Of a stretch of DNA of 64,000 nucleotides, positions 7,218 to 16,970 are shown in pieces. The notes beneath the pieces were generated by a model. That model did no database searches, was not told where the DNA came from, and saw only the letters and a program-made list of their open reading frames with translations. How positions within the stretch are numbered: the first letter of the stretch is position 1; every line of letters starts with the position of its first letter. Source of the stretch: Mesorhizobium sp. AR10. GTDB lineage: Bacteria; Pseudomonadota; Alphaproteobacteria; Rhizobiales; Rhizobiaceae. The position numbers and the translations under genes were made by a program. The DNA is taken from assembly GCF_024746795.1 (NCBI RefSeq), contig NZ_CP080524.1:4380001-4444000 (forward strand). The letters are read 5' to 3'.

Positions 7218-8630
7218 ATGACAAATTGGCTTCCCGATCTCACCGCCGGTTCCGGTCCCCTCTATCAGCGCCTTGCTGACAGCATTGAGTCAGATATCGA
7301 CCGGGGCGTGATCGACGCCGGGGCAAAACTGCCGCCGCAGCGGGACCTGGCCTACGACATCGGCACCACCGTAGGCACGGTCGGCAGGGCGTATCAGTTG
7401 CTGCGCGAGCGTGGGCTGGTCAGTGGCGAGGTTGGACGCGGAACCTATGTTCTGGCCCAGCAGTCGGAGGCGGTAAAGCCCGAATTCCTCGAGCCCGGCA
7501 CGCAAGGCACGCGCTATGTCGATGCGCCGCCCGGCAAGCTGCGCTTCGACAGCACGGCGGCGCCCGACATCGGCCAGGGCGCCATTGTCGCCGATGTGCT
7601 GTCGCGCACGGTGCAGGATCATCCGCACGAGATTTCAAGCTATGTCAGGGAATTCCCGGGCCACTGGTTCGAGGCCGGCGCGCGCTGGCTTTCGCGAAAT
7701 TCCTTTCGCCCGACCGCCGACGCGATCGTTCCGACGCTGGGCACCCATGCCGCGGTGATGGCAGCCATCGCGGCGCTGACCACGCCCGGCGACTATGTCG
7801 CCTTCGAGCATCTGACCTACTCGCAGATTTCCCGCAGCGCCGGGCTGATCGGCCGGCGGACGGCGCTGGTGGCGTCGGACGAGGAAGGCATCGATCCCCA
7901 GGATTTCGAGCGCGTCTGTGCGCAGAAGCACCCGAAGATGATGTTCCTGATGCCGACGGCCCAGAACCCGACACTGGTGACGCTGTCGGCGGCACGGCGC
8001 GAGGCGATCGCGCGCGTCGCGCGTGAATACAATGTCGTCCTGATCGAGGACGATCTCTATGGCGACCTGACCGACGACCCGACACCCCTGCTCGCCGAAT
8101 ATGCCCCCGAACGCACCATCGTTGCCGGCGGGCTGTCGAAGTCGGTCGCGGCGGGCGTTCGCGGCGGCTGGCTCTCTTGCCCGCCGGCCTATCGCCACCG
8201 CATCCGCGTTGCGCACAAGATGATGACCGGCGGCATGCCCTTCCTCCTGGCCGAAGTTAACGCCCGGCTGGTGCTGTCCGGCCATGCCAGCGAGATCCGC
8301 AAGCGCTGCATCGTCGAGATCAACGCCCGCATCGCCATCGTGCGCGAGATGCTGGCCGGCTTCGACTTCAAGGCACAGGACAACGTACCGTTCGTCTGGC
8401 TCACCCTGCCCGATCCCTGGCTCTCCGGCACCTTCAAGAATGCCTGCCTCGAACATGGCGTGCTCATCGACGACGAGGATGAGTTCAAGGCCGGCCGTTC
8501 CGAGCAGGTCTTTCACGGCGTCCGTTTCGGCGTTTCGCAGCCAAGACACAGCAAGGATGTCGCCGGCGGCGTTGCGGTGATCCGGCGGCTGCTCGATGAA
8601 GGCCGCGCCGGCTACGACAGTTTTTCCTGA
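7218..8630 (+). CDS. MocR/PdxR-type regulator: GntR DNA-binding domain fused to class I aminotransferase
   Basis: A 470-residue protein. Residues about 10-80 form a winged helix of the GntR type (LYQRLADSIESDIDRGVIDA, LPPQRDLAYDIGTTVGTVGRAY, EVGRGTYV). Residues about 110-465 form a PLP-dependent fold-type I aminotransferase domain. The PLP Lys is in AGGLSKSVAAGVRGGW, and LIEDDLYGD carries the cofactor-binding Asp and Tyr. Such regulators sense PLP or an amino compound. The ligand is unknown. Its likely target is the divergent DUF1127 gene or itself. Confidence 0.9.
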   Translation: MTNWLPDLTAGSGPLYQRLADSIESDIDRGVIDAGAKLPPQRDLAYDIGTTVGTVGRAYQLLRERGLVSGEVGRGTYVLAQQSEAVKPEFLEPGTQGTRYVDAPPGKLRFDSTAAPDIGQGAIVADVLSRTVQDHPHEISSYVREFPGHWFEAGARWLSRNSFRPTADAIVPTLGTHAAVMAAIAALTTPGDYVAFEHLTYSQISRSAGLIGRRTALVASDEEGIDPQDFERVCAQKHPKMMFLMPTAQNPTLVTLSAARREAIARVAREYNVVLIEDDLYGDLTDDPTPLLAEYAPERTIVAGGLSKSVAAGVRGGWLSCPPAYRHRIRVAHKMMTGGMPFLLAEVNARLVLSGHASEIRKRCIVEINARIAIVREMLAGFDFKAQDNVPFVWLTLPDPWLSGTFKNACLEHGVLIDDEDEFKAGRSEQVFHGVRFGVSQPRHSKDVAGGVAVIRRLLDEGRAGYDSFS

Positions 8631-8779
8631 TTTTCAGCCCCGCGCTTCGTCAAGCCTGGCAGCCAGGCACCGCCTGTGGTTTTCCGGCGTTTTTCGCCAA
8701 TCGATGGGGTGTAACCGCGTCAAGCTTGCGATAAGAGGGGACTCAAAATCCCCGCTCCCACGGATACAAATCGCTGCCC

Positions 8780-11005
8780 ATGACCATTTCCAATTCCGTG
8801 CCGATCACCCCGGAACTCATTGCCGCGCACGGGCTGAAGCCCGACGAATACCAGCGCATCCTCGACCTGGTCGGGCGCGAGCCGAGCTTTACCGAACTCG
8901 GCATCTTCTCGGCGATGTGGAACGAGCACTGTTCCTACAAATCCTCGAAAAAGTGGCTGCGCACGCTGCCCACAACCGGGCCGCAGGTCATCCAGGGCCC
9001 CGGCGAGAATGCCGGCGTGGTCGACATCGGCGACGGCGACTGCGTCGTCTTCAAGATGGAGAGCCACAACCACCCGTCCTACATCGAGCCCTATCAGGGG
9101 GCGGCGACCGGCGTCGGCGGCATCCTGCGCGATGTCTTCACCATGGGCGCGCGGCCGATCGCGGCGATGAACGCGCTGCGCTTCGGCGCGCCTGACCATC
9201 CCAAGACCAAGCACCTCGTCTCCGGCGTCGTTTCCGGCGTCGGCGGCTACGGCAACGCATTCGGCGTACCGACGGTCGGCGGCGAGGTCAATTTCGACGC
9301 CCGATACAACGGCAACATCCTGGTCAACGCCTTTGCGGCGGGCCTTGCCAGGACCGACGCGATCTTCCTGTCGGAAGCCAAGGGTGTCGGCCTGCCGGTC
9401 GTCTATCTCGGCGCCAAGACCGGCCGCGACGGCGTCGGCGGCGCTACCATGGCGTCTGCCGAATTCGACGACAAGATCGACGAGAAGCGTCCCACCGTCC
9501 AGGTTGGCGACCCCTTTACCGAGAAATGCCTGTTGGAGGCCTGCCTCGAACTGATGGCGTCCGGCGCCGTCATCGCCATCCAGGACATGGGTGCCGCCGG
9601 CCTCACCTGCTCGGCGGTCGAAATGGGCGCCAAGGGCGATCTCGGCATCGAACTCGATCTCGACATGGTGCCGGTGCGCGAGGAGCGCATGAGCGCCTAC
9701 GAGATGATGCTGTCGGAAAGCCAGGAGCGCATGCTGATGGTGCTGCGCCCGGAAAAAGAGAAGGAAGCCGAGGCGATCTTCCACAAATGGGGCCTCGACT
9801 TCGCCATTGTCGGCAAGACCACCGACGATCTGCGCTTTCGCGTGCTGCACCAGGGCGACGAAGTCGCCAATCTGCCGATCAAGGACCTTGGCGACAAGGC
9901 GCCGGAATATGACCGCCCCTGGACCGAGCCGAAGAAGCCGACGCCGCTCGCTGCAAGCGACGTTCCACAAGCCGACGTTGCCGATGCGCTGTTGAAACTG
10001 CTGGGCGGACCAGACCTGTCCTCGCGCCGCTGGGTGTGGGAGCAGTACGACACGCTGATCCAGGGCAATTCGCTGCAGCTTCCGGGCGGCGATGCCGGCG
10101 TGGTGCGCATCGAAGGCCATCCGACCAAGGCGCTGGCCTTCTCCTCCGACGTGACGCCGCGCTATTGCGAGGCCGACCCCTACGAAGGCGGCAAGCAAGC
10201 GGTGGCCGAATGCTGGCGCAATCTGACCGCCACCGGCGCCTTGCCGCTCGCTGCCACCGACAACCTCAATTTCGGCAATCCGGAACGGCCCGAGATCATG
10301 GGCCAGATGGTCGGCGCGGTAAAAGGCATCGGCGACGCCTGCCGCACGCTCGGCTTTCCGATCGTCTCCGGCAACGTCTCGCTCTACAACGAGACCAACG
10401 GGCAAGGCATCTTGCCGACCCCGACCATCGGTGGCGTCGGACTGATTGCCGACTGGTCGAAGATGGTGCGGGTCGGCTTTGCCGCCGAGGGCCAGATGAT
10501 CCTGCTGGTTGGCGCGCCGCGCATGTGGGGAACGCATCTCGGCCAGTCGGTCTATATGCGCGACATCCATGCGCGCACCGACGGCCCGCCGCCGCCGGTC
10601 GACCTCGACCATGAAAAACGCGTCGGCGACCATGTGCGCGCGCTGATCGCATCCGGCATCGTCACATCGGCGCATGACGTTTCCGATGGCGGAATCGCGG
10701 TGGCGCTGGCCGAAATGGCGATGGCCTCCGGCATCGGTGCAACCATCCCCGGCCTCGTCGAGGCCGACCCGATCCCGGTCTGGTTCGGCGAGGATCAGGG
10801 CCGCTACCTCCTGACGCTGTCGATCGATCCACAGGGCGACGAATGGGACGCCATCCGCGAGCAGCAAAGCAAGCTCGGCATCTTCGCGCCGTGGATCGGC
10901 TCGACCGGCGGCCGCGAATTGAAACTGGGCGAGGCGCGTGCGATACCGGTCAGTGAATTGACCGCTGCCCACGAATCCTGGTTTCCTCGCTTCATGGGAA
11001 ACTGA
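8780..11005 (+). CDS. purL: Phosphoribosylformylglycinamidine synthase subunit PurL
   Basis: A 741-residue small-type PurL, the ATP-dependent catalytic subunit that works with PurS and Pur[19 protein letters not shown] near the N-terminus, [35 protein letters not shown] and the second-half motif [16 protein letters not shown] are diagnostic. The length fits the PurSQL system; the fused PurL of gammaproteobacteria is about 1290 residues. It lies 3.8 kb downstream of purQ, separated by unrelated genes, and is followed at 15 bp by the bolA-like gene. Confidence 0.97.
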   Translation: MTISNSVPITPELIAAHGLKPDEYQRILDLVGREPSFTELGIFSAMWNEHCSYKSSKKWLRTLPTTGPQVIQGPGENAGVVDIGDGDCVVFKMESHNHPSYIEPYQGAATGVGGILRDVFTMGARPIAAMNALRFGAPDHPKTKHLVSGVVSGVGGYGNAFGVPTVGGEVNFDARYNGNILVNAFAAGLARTDAIFLSEAKGVGLPVVYLGAKTGRDGVGGATMASAEFDDKIDEKRPTVQVGDPFTEKCLLEACLELMASGAVIAIQDMGAAGLTCSAVEMGAKGDLGIELDLDMVPVREERMSAYEMMLSESQERMLMVLRPEKEKEAEAIFHKWGLDFAIVGKTTDDLRFRVLHQGDEVANLPIKDLGDKAPEYDRPWTEPKKPTPLAASDVPQADVADALLKLLGGPDLSSRRWVWEQYDTLIQGNSLQLPGGDAGVVRIEGHPTKALAFSSDVTPRYCEADPYEGGKQAVAECWRNLTATGALPLAATDNLNFGNPERPEIMGQMVGAVKGIGDACRTLGFPIVSGNVSLYNETNGQGILPTPTIGGVGLIADWSKMVRVGFAAEGQMILLVGAPRMWGTHLGQSVYMRDIHARTDGPPPPVDLDHEKRVGDHVRALIASGIVTSAHDVSDGGIAVALAEMAMASGIGATIPGLVEADPIPVWFGEDQGRYLLTLSIDPQGDEWDAIREQQSKLGIFAPWIGSTGGRELKLGEARAIPVSELTAAHESWFPRFMGN

Positions 11006-11019
11006 GTTAGGAACTACGC

Positions 11020-11253
11020 ATGGCAATGGATGCCCACGACATCGAGAAGCTGATCAAGGAAGGCATTCCAGACGCCAAGGTGACGATTCGCGATCTGGCC
11101 GGCGACGGCGATCACTACGCAGCCGAGGTGGTGGCCGAAAGCTTTCGTGGCAAGAGCCGCGTCCAGCAGCACCAGATGGTCTATGACGCGCTGAAGGGCA
11201 ATATGGGCGGCGTGCTGCACGCGCTCGCCCTGCAGACCAGCGTGCCGGACTGA
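11020..11253 (+). CDS. BolA-family protein (short monothiol-Grx partner type)
   Basis: A 77-residue protein with the BolA fold. The key features are [23 protein letters not shown] and the conserved H-x-x-V segment [12 protein letters not shown]. BolA proteins of this short type bind a [2Fe-2S] cluster together with CGFS glutaredoxins and act in Fe-S trafficking or iron sensing. The CGFS glutaredoxin gene lies 1 kb downstream in the same direction, separated only by an antisense gene. The spacing to purL (15 bp) suggests co-transcription with it. Confidence 0.9.
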   Translation: MAMDAHDIEKLIKEGIPDAKVTIRDLAGDGDHYAAEVVAESFRGKSRVQQHQMVYDALKGNMGGVLHALALQTSVPD

Positions 11254-11278
11254 ACTTCCGCCAGAGCTAAACGCGCCC

Positions 11279-12073
11279 TCACCTTTTCGCAGACACTGCG
11301 ATGATCGGTCCTGCAGGGTAGTTGCCACCGACGAGCATCCTCTCGCCATTCGACAACGCCGACACCGCCCCGTCGAGGAAAAGCGCGTTCGGACAATTGA
11401 GCGCGTCGCGGAACAGGCGTGCGAAGCTGCCGAGGCTGACCTCGGAGCGCGAGATCGCCAGCACGACCGTGTTTTCGTCGCGCACGCCGACGCCGTTGCG
11501 GATGTAACGCGACGTGCCGTTCGGCTCGAATCGAGGATGAAGCTGGCCGTCGATCACCAGCATCGGGCCGGACTGCGTGGCGAACGCTGCATCCGGCTTT
11601 GCGGCGGCATAGGCGTCCGTCTCCAGGATCGCGGCCTTGCCGTCCTTGCCGACCAGGAACTCACCGTTCGGCTTGAGGAAGAAATTGCCTTCGCCGTCGG
11701 CGCGATTGAGTGGCGCCTTTTCGTGACCGTCTTCGATGAGAAGACCGACCGGCGTCAGGTCCTGATGATACATGCCGGCGTTCATGGCGAGCAGCACCGG
11801 CCGACCCTCGTTGGCAAGCGCCTTGTCGAATTTGTCCAACGAGCCGAAAGCCTTGCCGTCGGCGCCGGCGTGGAAGACACCAATGTCATAGGCGCGAAGA
11901 TCGATCTCGCAGACGATGTAAGGAACCGCTTCGAAGTTGATACTCCGGCACGGTGCGGGCAGTTCGCCACCGACGATGATGGGTGGGCGAACCGGCTGCC
12001 TGAACCACCAGATCAAGGCCAGCGCAACCAGCAGAACGCCAATCACAATTGCCGCACGATGTCGTCTTTTCAT
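11279..12073 (-). CDS. Phosphodiester glycosidase family protein (NAGPA/DUF2233-like), membrane-anchored
   Basis: A 264-residue protein from ATG 12073. It opens [21 protein letters not shown], a signal anchor that points to a periplasmic domain. Later features are [50 protein letters not shown] and [11 protein letters not shown]. These match the phosphodiester glycosidase family, which includes the lysosomal uncovering enzyme. Bacterial members are thought to act on glycan phosphodiesters of the envelope. The gene lies on the opposite strand between bolA-like and the glutaredoxin gene, an unusual interruption of a functional pair. Confidence 0.82.
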   Translation of the reverse strand: MKRRHRAAIVIGVLLVALALIWWFRQPVRPPIIVGGELPAPCRSINFEAVPYIVCEIDLRAYDIGVFHAGADGKAFGSLDKFDKALANEGRPVLLAMNAGMYHQDLTPVGLLIEDGHEKAPLNRADGEGNFFLKPNGEFLVGKDGKAAILETDAYAAAKPDAAFATQSGPMLVIDGQLHPRFEPNGTSRYIRNGVGVRDENTVVLAISRSEVSLGSFARLFRDALNCPNALFLDGAVSALSNGERMLVGGNYPAGPIIAVSAKR

Positions 12074-12226
12074 GCAGTCCCGGAGCCAATGCGTTTGGCC
12101 CAACATCACGCCATGCTTTGCGCCATTTGCATGGCGGCGCGGCAAACATCTTGTTTCGGTCAACCTATGGGTTTATTTGATGGCTATGTTTCAGGCCTGA
12201 CTCCCACAGGCGGGAAAGGATTCTCC

Positions 12227-12562
12227 ATGAGCGGCATCAACGACTACATCGACAGTGAAGTGAAGGGCAATGACGTCGTCCTTTTCATGAAGGGCACGCC
12301 CGGTTTCCCGCAATGCGGATTTTCCGGTCAGGTCGTGCAGATCCTCGATTACATCGGCGCTGACTATAAGGGCGTCGACGTGCTGACCTCGGCCGAGTTG
12401 CGCCAGGGCATCAAGGAATATTCCAACTGGCCGACGATCCCGCAGCTCTACGTCAAGGGCGAATTCGTTGGCGGTTGCGACATCATCCGCGAGATGTTCC
12501 AGGCCGGCGAGCTGCAGACGTTCCTCGTCGAGAAGGGCGTGAGCGTCAAAGGCGCCGCCTGA
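12227..12562 (+). CDS. grxD: Monothiol glutaredoxin Grx4 family (CGFS type)
   Basis: A 111-residue monothiol glutaredoxin. The active site is FPQCGFS with Cys30, the glutathione-binding [19 protein letters not shown] follows, and the start MSGINDYID is typical of alphaproteobacterial Grx4. It coordinates a [2Fe-2S] cluster with glutathione and hands clusters to targets or to BolA. It probably works with the BolA-like protein encoded at 11020 and supports the SUF products encoded further along the window. Confidence 0.94.
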   Translation: MSGINDYIDSEVKGNDVVLFMKGTPGFPQCGFSGQVVQILDYIGADYKGVDVLTSAELRQGIKEYSNWPTIPQLYVKGEFVGGCDIIREMFQAGELQTFLVEKGVSVKGAA

Positions 12563-12630
12563 AGAAAACGCCGGGGTAGCCCCCGCCACGGCAGACAGTT
12601 AGCTCCCCAGTTTTGGGGCAAGACGGATAA

Positions 12631-12652
12631 ATGCGCCGGCCTGCCGGCGCAT
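12631..12652 (+). terminator. Hairpin after grxD, probable intrinsic terminator
   Basis: ATGCGCCGGC (12631-12640) and GCCGGCGCAT (12643-12652) form a perfect 10-bp stem with a very short loop, followed by the moderately T-rich ATTCGTTT. It lies 70 bp after grxD and just before the MFS gene. The weak T tract lowers confidence. Confidence 0.42.
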
Positions 12653-12677
12653 ATTCGTTTGAAAGATCGGACTTGCC

Positions 12678-13922
12678 GTGGACCAGCAATCAGAAGCGCC
12701 GCAACGGGCAAGCAATTTGCCCATTCCGCGCTGGGAATTCATTGCGCTGTGCGCAGCGCTGATGGCGCTGAACTCACTGGCCATCGACATCATGCTGCCG
12801 GCGCTGCAGCAGATCGGCGCCTCGCTGGGCGTGGAAAATGAAAACCATCGCCAGTATGTCATCACCGCCTACATCCTGGGCTTTGGCGGCGGGCAGCTTT
12901 TCTTCGGGCCGATCTCCGACCGTTTTGGGCGCCGCGCGCCGCTGGTCGCCGGACTGGTGATCTATGTCGCCGCGGCGGGTGCGGCGGCAATCGCCCCGTC
13001 ATTCGCCACGCTTCTCCTGTGCAGGCTGGTGCAAGGTATCGGTGCCGCCGCCACGCGCGTGATTGCTGTCTCGATCGTGCGCGATACGTTCGACGGCCGG
13101 CGCATGGCCGAGGTAATGTCGCTGATCTTCATGGTGTTCATGGCAATTCCGGTCGTTGCCCCCGGCATCGGCCAATTGATCATGCTGTTCGCGACCTGGC
13201 ATTGGATCTTCATCACCATGGCCGTCGGCGCACTGGTCGTCTCGGCCTGGTCGCTGCTGCGCCTGCCTGAGACGCTGCATCCCGAATATCGCCGGCCGCT
13301 GACGGTCGCGTCCGTCGTCGGCGGTTTCCGCATCGTGCTGACCAACCGCATTGCGCTCTGCTATGCCTTCGCCAGCACCTTCGTCTTCGGCGCCATGTTC
13401 GGCTTCATCGCCTCGGCGCAGCAGATCTATGTCGACGTGTTCAACGTCGGCGAGATGTTCCCCGTCATCTTCGCGGGTGTCGCGGGCGTGCTCGCCTTCT
13501 CCAACTATTTGAACGCGCGCCTTGTCGGCCGCATCGGCATGCGCCGCCTGTCGCAGGGCGCGTTGCTGTTGTTTCTGGCCATCAGCCTTGCCTGGCTGAT
13601 GGTTTCGCTGGAAATGAAGATGCCGCTCTGGCTCTTCATCACCTTCTTTGCCTTAGCGATGCTGCCGTTCGGCGCGTTGGGTGCGAACTTCAACGCACTC
13701 GCCATGGAGCCGCTTGGGCAACTGGCCGGCACGGCGTCGTCCATTCTGGGCTTCATGCAGACCTTCCTCGGCGGCATACTCGGTACACTGATCGGCCAGG
13801 CTTTCAACGGCACGGTGACGCCGCTGGCCGCCGGCTTCTGCAGCGTTTCGGTTGCCGCGCTGCTGATGATCTTCATCGCCGAGCGCGGCAAGCTGTTCCA
13901 GCCGCACAACCCGCCGGTCTAG
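12678..13922 (+). CDS. Bcr/CflA-family multidrug efflux MFS transporter
   Basis: A 414-residue protein with about twelve hydrophobic helices, starting at GTG 12678. The loop 2-3 signature FGPISDRFGRRAPLVAGL and the helix 4-5 region LVQGIGAAATRVIAVSIVRD place it in the drug:H+ antiporter DHA1 group, Bcr/CflA branch. Members export bicyclomycin, chloramphenicol, sulfonamides or small metabolites such as cysteine. The natural substrate cannot be inferred. It is convergent with the inositol-phosphatase gene and is probably monocistronic. Confidence 0.88.
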   Translation: MDQQSEAPQRASNLPIPRWEFIALCAALMALNSLAIDIMLPALQQIGASLGVENENHRQYVITAYILGFGGGQLFFGPISDRFGRRAPLVAGLVIYVAAAGAAAIAPSFATLLLCRLVQGIGAAATRVIAVSIVRDTFDGRRMAEVMSLIFMVFMAIPVVAPGIGQLIMLFATWHWIFITMAVGALVVSAWSLLRLPETLHPEYRRPLTVASVVGGFRIVLTNRIALCYAFASTFVFGAMFGFIASAQQIYVDVFNVGEMFPVIFAGVAGVLAFSNYLNARLVGRIGMRRLSQGALLLFLAISLAWLMVSLEMKMPLWLFITFFALAMLPFGALGANFNALAMEPLGQLAGTASSILGFMQTFLGGILGTLIGQAFNGTVTPLAAGFCSVSVAALLMIFIAERGKLFQPHNPPV

Positions 13923-13945
13923 TCCACTCCAGATCCCCGGCCGGT

Positions 13946-14774
13946 CTATGCCGCCCAGAGTTCGCGGCGGATTTCCTGCCAGCTCTCCTTGTCCGGCGCG
14001 ACAAGAATGCCGCCGTCGAGATGCGACGGCAGATAGGCGCTGCCGTCGATTCGCCGCGTGTAGCCGCCGGCCTCGGCATGGATCAGCACACCGGCCAGAT
14101 GGTCCCACGGCATCAGCTTGTTGTAGACGACGAAATGAGCGTGGCCGCTGGCCAGCAGGCGGTATTCGTGCGCCGCGCAGCGATAGGCGAATTGCGACAG
14201 GGTCTTGGTCTGGTTACGCGCCAGCCGCGACCGTTCCGGCTCGGGCATATACTGCCAGGACACGGCACCGGTCATCTGCGACATCGGCACGGGTTCGGTC
14301 ACCCGCACCTTCTCCAGACTGCCGTGTGCGTGCCTGATGTGACTGCCAGCCCCCCTTGGCGCCGATCAGCCAATCCTTGCCGACGGGATCGTGGATGATG
14401 CCGGCGACGGTCTCGCCCTTGACCACGACGCCAAGCATGACGCCGAACAGCGGCACGCCGGAGGCGAAGTTGAACGTGCCGTCGACCGGATCGATGACGA
14501 AGGCCAATTCGGCATCGCCGAGGCCGTGGAGCAGCGCCGGATTGTCGGAGCAGGCTTCCTCGCCGACGATCATCGCCGAGGGGTAGCGCTCACGCAGCCT
14601 GGCGGTGATGAGCCGCTCGGCATTGACGTCGGCCTCCGTCACCAGGTCGGCGGCAGAGGTCTTCTGGCGGATGTCGCCCTCACCCAGCCGGCGAAAGCGC
14701 GGCATGATTTCGGCAACGGCAGCGTCGGACAGAAGGTTGGCGAGCCAGTCGATCGCGCTGTCGTCAAATGTCAT
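13946..14774 (-). pseudogene. Inositol monophosphatase family protein, frameshifted
   Basis: The first part (from ATG 14774, [20 protein letters not shown]) contains the IMPase motifs VGEEA and FVIDPVDGTFNFASG. After WLIGAKGG the frame is lost at a run of six C on the plus strand (14350-14355). In the next frame the protein resumes with SHIRHAHGSLEKVRVTEPV and carries the final catalytic motif MPWDHLAGVLIHAEAGG to a stop at 13946. With five bases in the run the gene would read through as an intact protein of about 270 residues. This is either a real one-base insertion or a sequencing error. The family dephosphorylates inositol-1-phosphate, sulfate adenosine phosphates or similar compounds. 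Its start overlaps the ttcA end by 11 bp, implying co-transcription. Confidence 0.8.
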
Positions 14775-15657
14775 CGGGAGCGTCTTGCCTTGCATTGAGG
14801 GTTTCGTTGAGGGCAGCGAAATCGAACAGTTTTCTGTCGAGCATATGCGAGGGCCGCACATTGGCCATGGCGCGGATCATCGTGTCCTTGCGACCGGGCA
14901 TGCGCTTTTCCAAATCGTCGAGCATTGCCTTCATGGCATTGCGCTGCAGGCCTTCCTGGCTGCCGCAAAGGTCGCAAGGAATGATCGGGAACTTCATGGC
15001 GCCGGCGAATTTTTCGAGATCGGGCTCGGCGCAATAGGCCAGTGGCCGCAACACCATGACGTCGCCCTCGTCGTTGAGCAGCTTTGGCGGCATGGCGGCA
15101 AGTCGGCCGCCATGGAACAGGTTCATGAAGAAGGTTTCCAGAATGTCCTCGCGGTGGTGGCCGAGCACCAGTGCCGAGCAACCTTCCTCGCGCGCGATAC
15201 GGTAGAGGTGGCCGCGCCTGAGCCTCGAGCACAGCGAACAATAGGTGCTGCCCTCTGGGAGCTTGTCGGTGACCACCGAATAGGTGTCCTGATATTCGAT
15301 GCGATGCGGGATGCCGTGGCCGTCGAGATAATCGGGCAGAATGTGTTTTGGAAAATTCGGCTGGCCCTGGTCGAGATTGCAGGCCAGCAGCTCGACCGGC
15401 AGCAGCCCGCGCCATTTGAGATCGAGTAGCACGGCGAGCAGGCCGTAGGAATCCTTGCCGCCGGACAGGGCTACCAGCCAGCGGTCGCCGGGCCTCACCA
15501 TGGCGAAATCCTCGATCGCCTGGCGAGTAAGCCGCAGCAGCCGCTTGCGCAGCTTGTTGAACTCGACGGAGGACGGCACATCGGCAAACAGCGGATGAAA
15601 GCCGCCTTCGGCGTCGGCGACCGGTTCAAGTGATTTGGCGTCTGGCAGCATGTTCAT
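14764..15657 (-). CDS. ttcA: tRNA 2-thiocytidine(32) synthetase TtcA
   Basis: A 297-residue member of the PP-loop ATP pyrophosphatase family, with SGGKDS at residues 65-70. Conserved Cys pairs in [13 protein letters not shown] and [16 protein letters not shown] ligate the [4Fe-4S] cluster of TtcA, and [20 protein letters not shown] is diagnostic. The enzyme thiolates cytidine 32 in certain tRNAs. It depends on iron-sulfur assembly, encoded elsewhere in the window. The frameshifted IMPase gene follows with an overlap. Confidence 0.95.
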   Translation of the reverse strand: MNMLPDAKSLEPVADAEGGFHPLFADVPSSVEFNKLRKRLLRLTRQAIEDFAMVRPGDRWLVALSGGKDSYGLLAVLLDLKWRGLLPVELLACNLDQGQPNFPKHILPDYLDGHGIPHRIEYQDTYSVVTDKLPEGSTYCSLCSRLRRGHLYRIAREEGCSALVLGHHREDILETFFMNLFHGGRLAAMPPKLLNDEGDVMVLRPLAYCAEPDLEKFAGAMKFPIIPCDLCGSQEGLQRNAMKAMLDDLEKRMPGRKDTMIRAMANVRPSHMLDRKLFDFAALNETLNARQDAPDDI

Positions 15658-15743
15658 GGCGCGTCGGCCCCGAAGTCTCTGTTGCCGCCCGCATTAGCGC
15701 ATCGACCGGAAAATCCAAATCGATTTCAGAAAGCACGGCGCGG

Positions 15744-15773
15744 AAAAGAAAAAGGCCGCCTCGACGGGCGGCC
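15744..15773 (-). terminator. Intrinsic terminator of rpsD
   Basis: Reading leftward, GGCCGCC (15773-15767), a 6-base loop and GGCGGCC (15760-15754) are followed by TTTTTCTTTT (15753-15744). The hairpin lies 28 bp beyond the rpsD stop and is a textbook rho-independent signal. Confidence 0.85.
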
Positions 15774-15800
15774 TTCGATGGTGTCGCTGAATGCGTTCGA

Positions 15801-16418
15801 TCAGCGCGAATAGAATTCGACGACCAGGTTCGGTTCCATCTGCACGGCGAAGGGGACGTCCGCCAGGCCGGGGATGCGCGCGAAGGTCGCGACCATCTTG
15901 TTGTGATCGGCGTCGATGTAGTCAGGCACGTCGCGTTCGGCCAGACCCACCGATTCCAGCACGATGACCAGCTGCTTCGACTTCTCGCGCACTTCGACGA
16001 CGTCGCCCGGCTTGCAGCGGTACGAGCCGATGTTGACGCGCTTGCCGTTGACGTTGACGTGGCCGTGATTGACGAACTGACGGGCAGCGAAGATGGTCGG
16101 CACGAACTTGGCGCGGTAGACGACCGCGTCGAGGCGCGACTCGAGCAGACCGATCAGGTTCTCCGAGGTGTCGCCCTTGCGGCGATCGGCCTCTTCATAG
16201 ACCTTGCGGAACTGCTTTTCCGAAACGTCGCCATAGTGACCCTTCAGCTTCTGCTTGGCGCGCAGCTGCAGGCCGAAATCGGAAAGCTTGCCCTTGCGGC
16301 GCTGGCCGTGCTGGCCGGGACCATATTCACGCTTGTTGACCGGGGACTTCGGGCGGCCCCAGATGTTTTCGCCGAGACGGCGGTCGATCTTGTACTTCGC
16401 GGATTCGCGCTTGCTCAT
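15801..16418 (-). CDS. rpsD: 30S ribosomal protein S4
   Basis: A 205-residue primary 16S rRNA-binding protein that nucleates the small subunit body. It begins [20 protein letters not shown]. The S4 RNA-binding domain includes [20 protein letters not shown] and [19 protein letters not shown]. It is transcribed alone here, away from the S10/alpha operons, as in other Hyphomicrobiales. It carries its own structured leader and a strong terminator. Confidence 0.98.
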   Translation of the reverse strand: MSKRESAKYKIDRRLGENIWGRPKSPVNKREYGPGQHGQRRKGKLSDFGLQLRAKQKLKGHYGDVSEKQFRKVYEEADRRKGDTSENLIGLLESRLDAVVYRAKFVPTIFAARQFVNHGHVNVNGKRVNIGSYRCKPGDVVEVREKSKQLVIVLESVGLAERDVPDYIDADHNKMVATFARIPGLADVPFAVQMEPNLVVEFYSR

Positions 16419-16427
16419 CGCATTCCC

Positions 16428-16541
16428 TTTCAAAACAAACACACCCGGAACCTCATGGTCCGGGTGAAGGAAACGCGCCCTCCTCTGGCCTCCGTTTTCG
16501 AGACCTGACAGGGTTTTCCCACGCAACGCGGCGGAAAACCC
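16428..16541 (-). promoter_or_regulatory. Structured rpsD leader with terminator-like hairpin, possible autoregulatory element
   Basis: In transcript order, a 9-bp stem (GGGTTTTCC/GGAAAACCC, 16541-16533 with 16519-16511) is followed by a second 8-bp stem (CACCCGGA/TCCGGGTG, 16466-16459 with 16449-16442). A T-rich stretch TGTTTGTTTT comes next, just before the Shine-Dalgarno and the rpsD ATG. Ribosomal protein leaders of this kind often mediate feedback by the protein. S4 feedback is known in other bacteria with unrelated structures. Function here is inferred. The 304-bp stretch from 16419 to 16722 holds only this leader and the terminator of the next gene. Confidence 0.5.
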
Positions 16542-16606
16542 ACGGGACACGTCAGTTCAAACAAGACAAGGGAACGACAAACCAGTTACCCAAGTGTCTT
16601 GCGCAT

Positions 16607-16646
16607 ACAAAAGAAACCACCGGGCATTGCGGCCCGGCGTTGGTGG
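16607..16646 (-). terminator. Intrinsic terminator after the DUF3008 gene
   Basis: Reading leftward, the arm at 16637-16632 (CCGGGC) pairs with GCCCGG at 16625-16620 around a 6-base loop, and flanking CCA/TGG bases extend the stem. TTTCTTTTGT (16616-16607) follows. It lies about 80 bp after the stop of the small gene at 16723. Confidence 0.6.
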
Positions 16647-16722
16647 GCTGGTTAAACGGAGATTTGACCGGTGTCAAGCTTGTGGCTTCTGGCATCGCGC
16701 AAGGCGGTGCCGCGAACAGACA

Positions 16723-16911
16723 TCAGTGTTTGGATTTCTTTTCGGGCAGGCCCTTGCGCTTGGTCTCGGCAAATTCCTCGAGCTGTTTTTCGCTCATGGA
16801 TTCGTACATCGACTTAGACGCGCCTTGAAGCTCGCTCTTCTTCGTCTCGCCGCGCTTGGCGGACAGGGCCGCGCCGGCGGCCTTTTGCTGGGCTTTGGAT
16901 GTGGCTGGCAT
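16723..16911 (-). CDS. DUF3008 family small basic protein
   Basis: A 62-residue protein, MPATSKAQQKAAGAALSAKR at the N-terminus, with SMYESMSEKQLEEFAETKRK near the C-terminus. It is lysine-rich and helical with no Cys or membrane segment. This is the pattern of the DUF3008 group of very short proteins, for which no function is established. It starts 60 bp after the murI stop and is probably transcribed from its own promoter or with murI. Confidence 0.78.
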   Translation of the reverse strand: MPATSKAQQKAAGAALSAKRGETKKSELQGASKSMYESMSEKQLEEFAETKRKGLPEKKSKH

Positions 16912-16970
16912 GATCGGTTCTCCCGCTTGCGATGGGAGAAAACGCAGCGGCCGGGATGATGTTCCCTGCT

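Noticed and set aside
8720..11026. Very long open frame on the minus strand opposite purL
   Set aside because: It is the antisense shadow of a clearly conserved purL in GC-rich DNA. Its translation is rich in Arg/Asp/His with no recognisable domain and it has no ribosome site.
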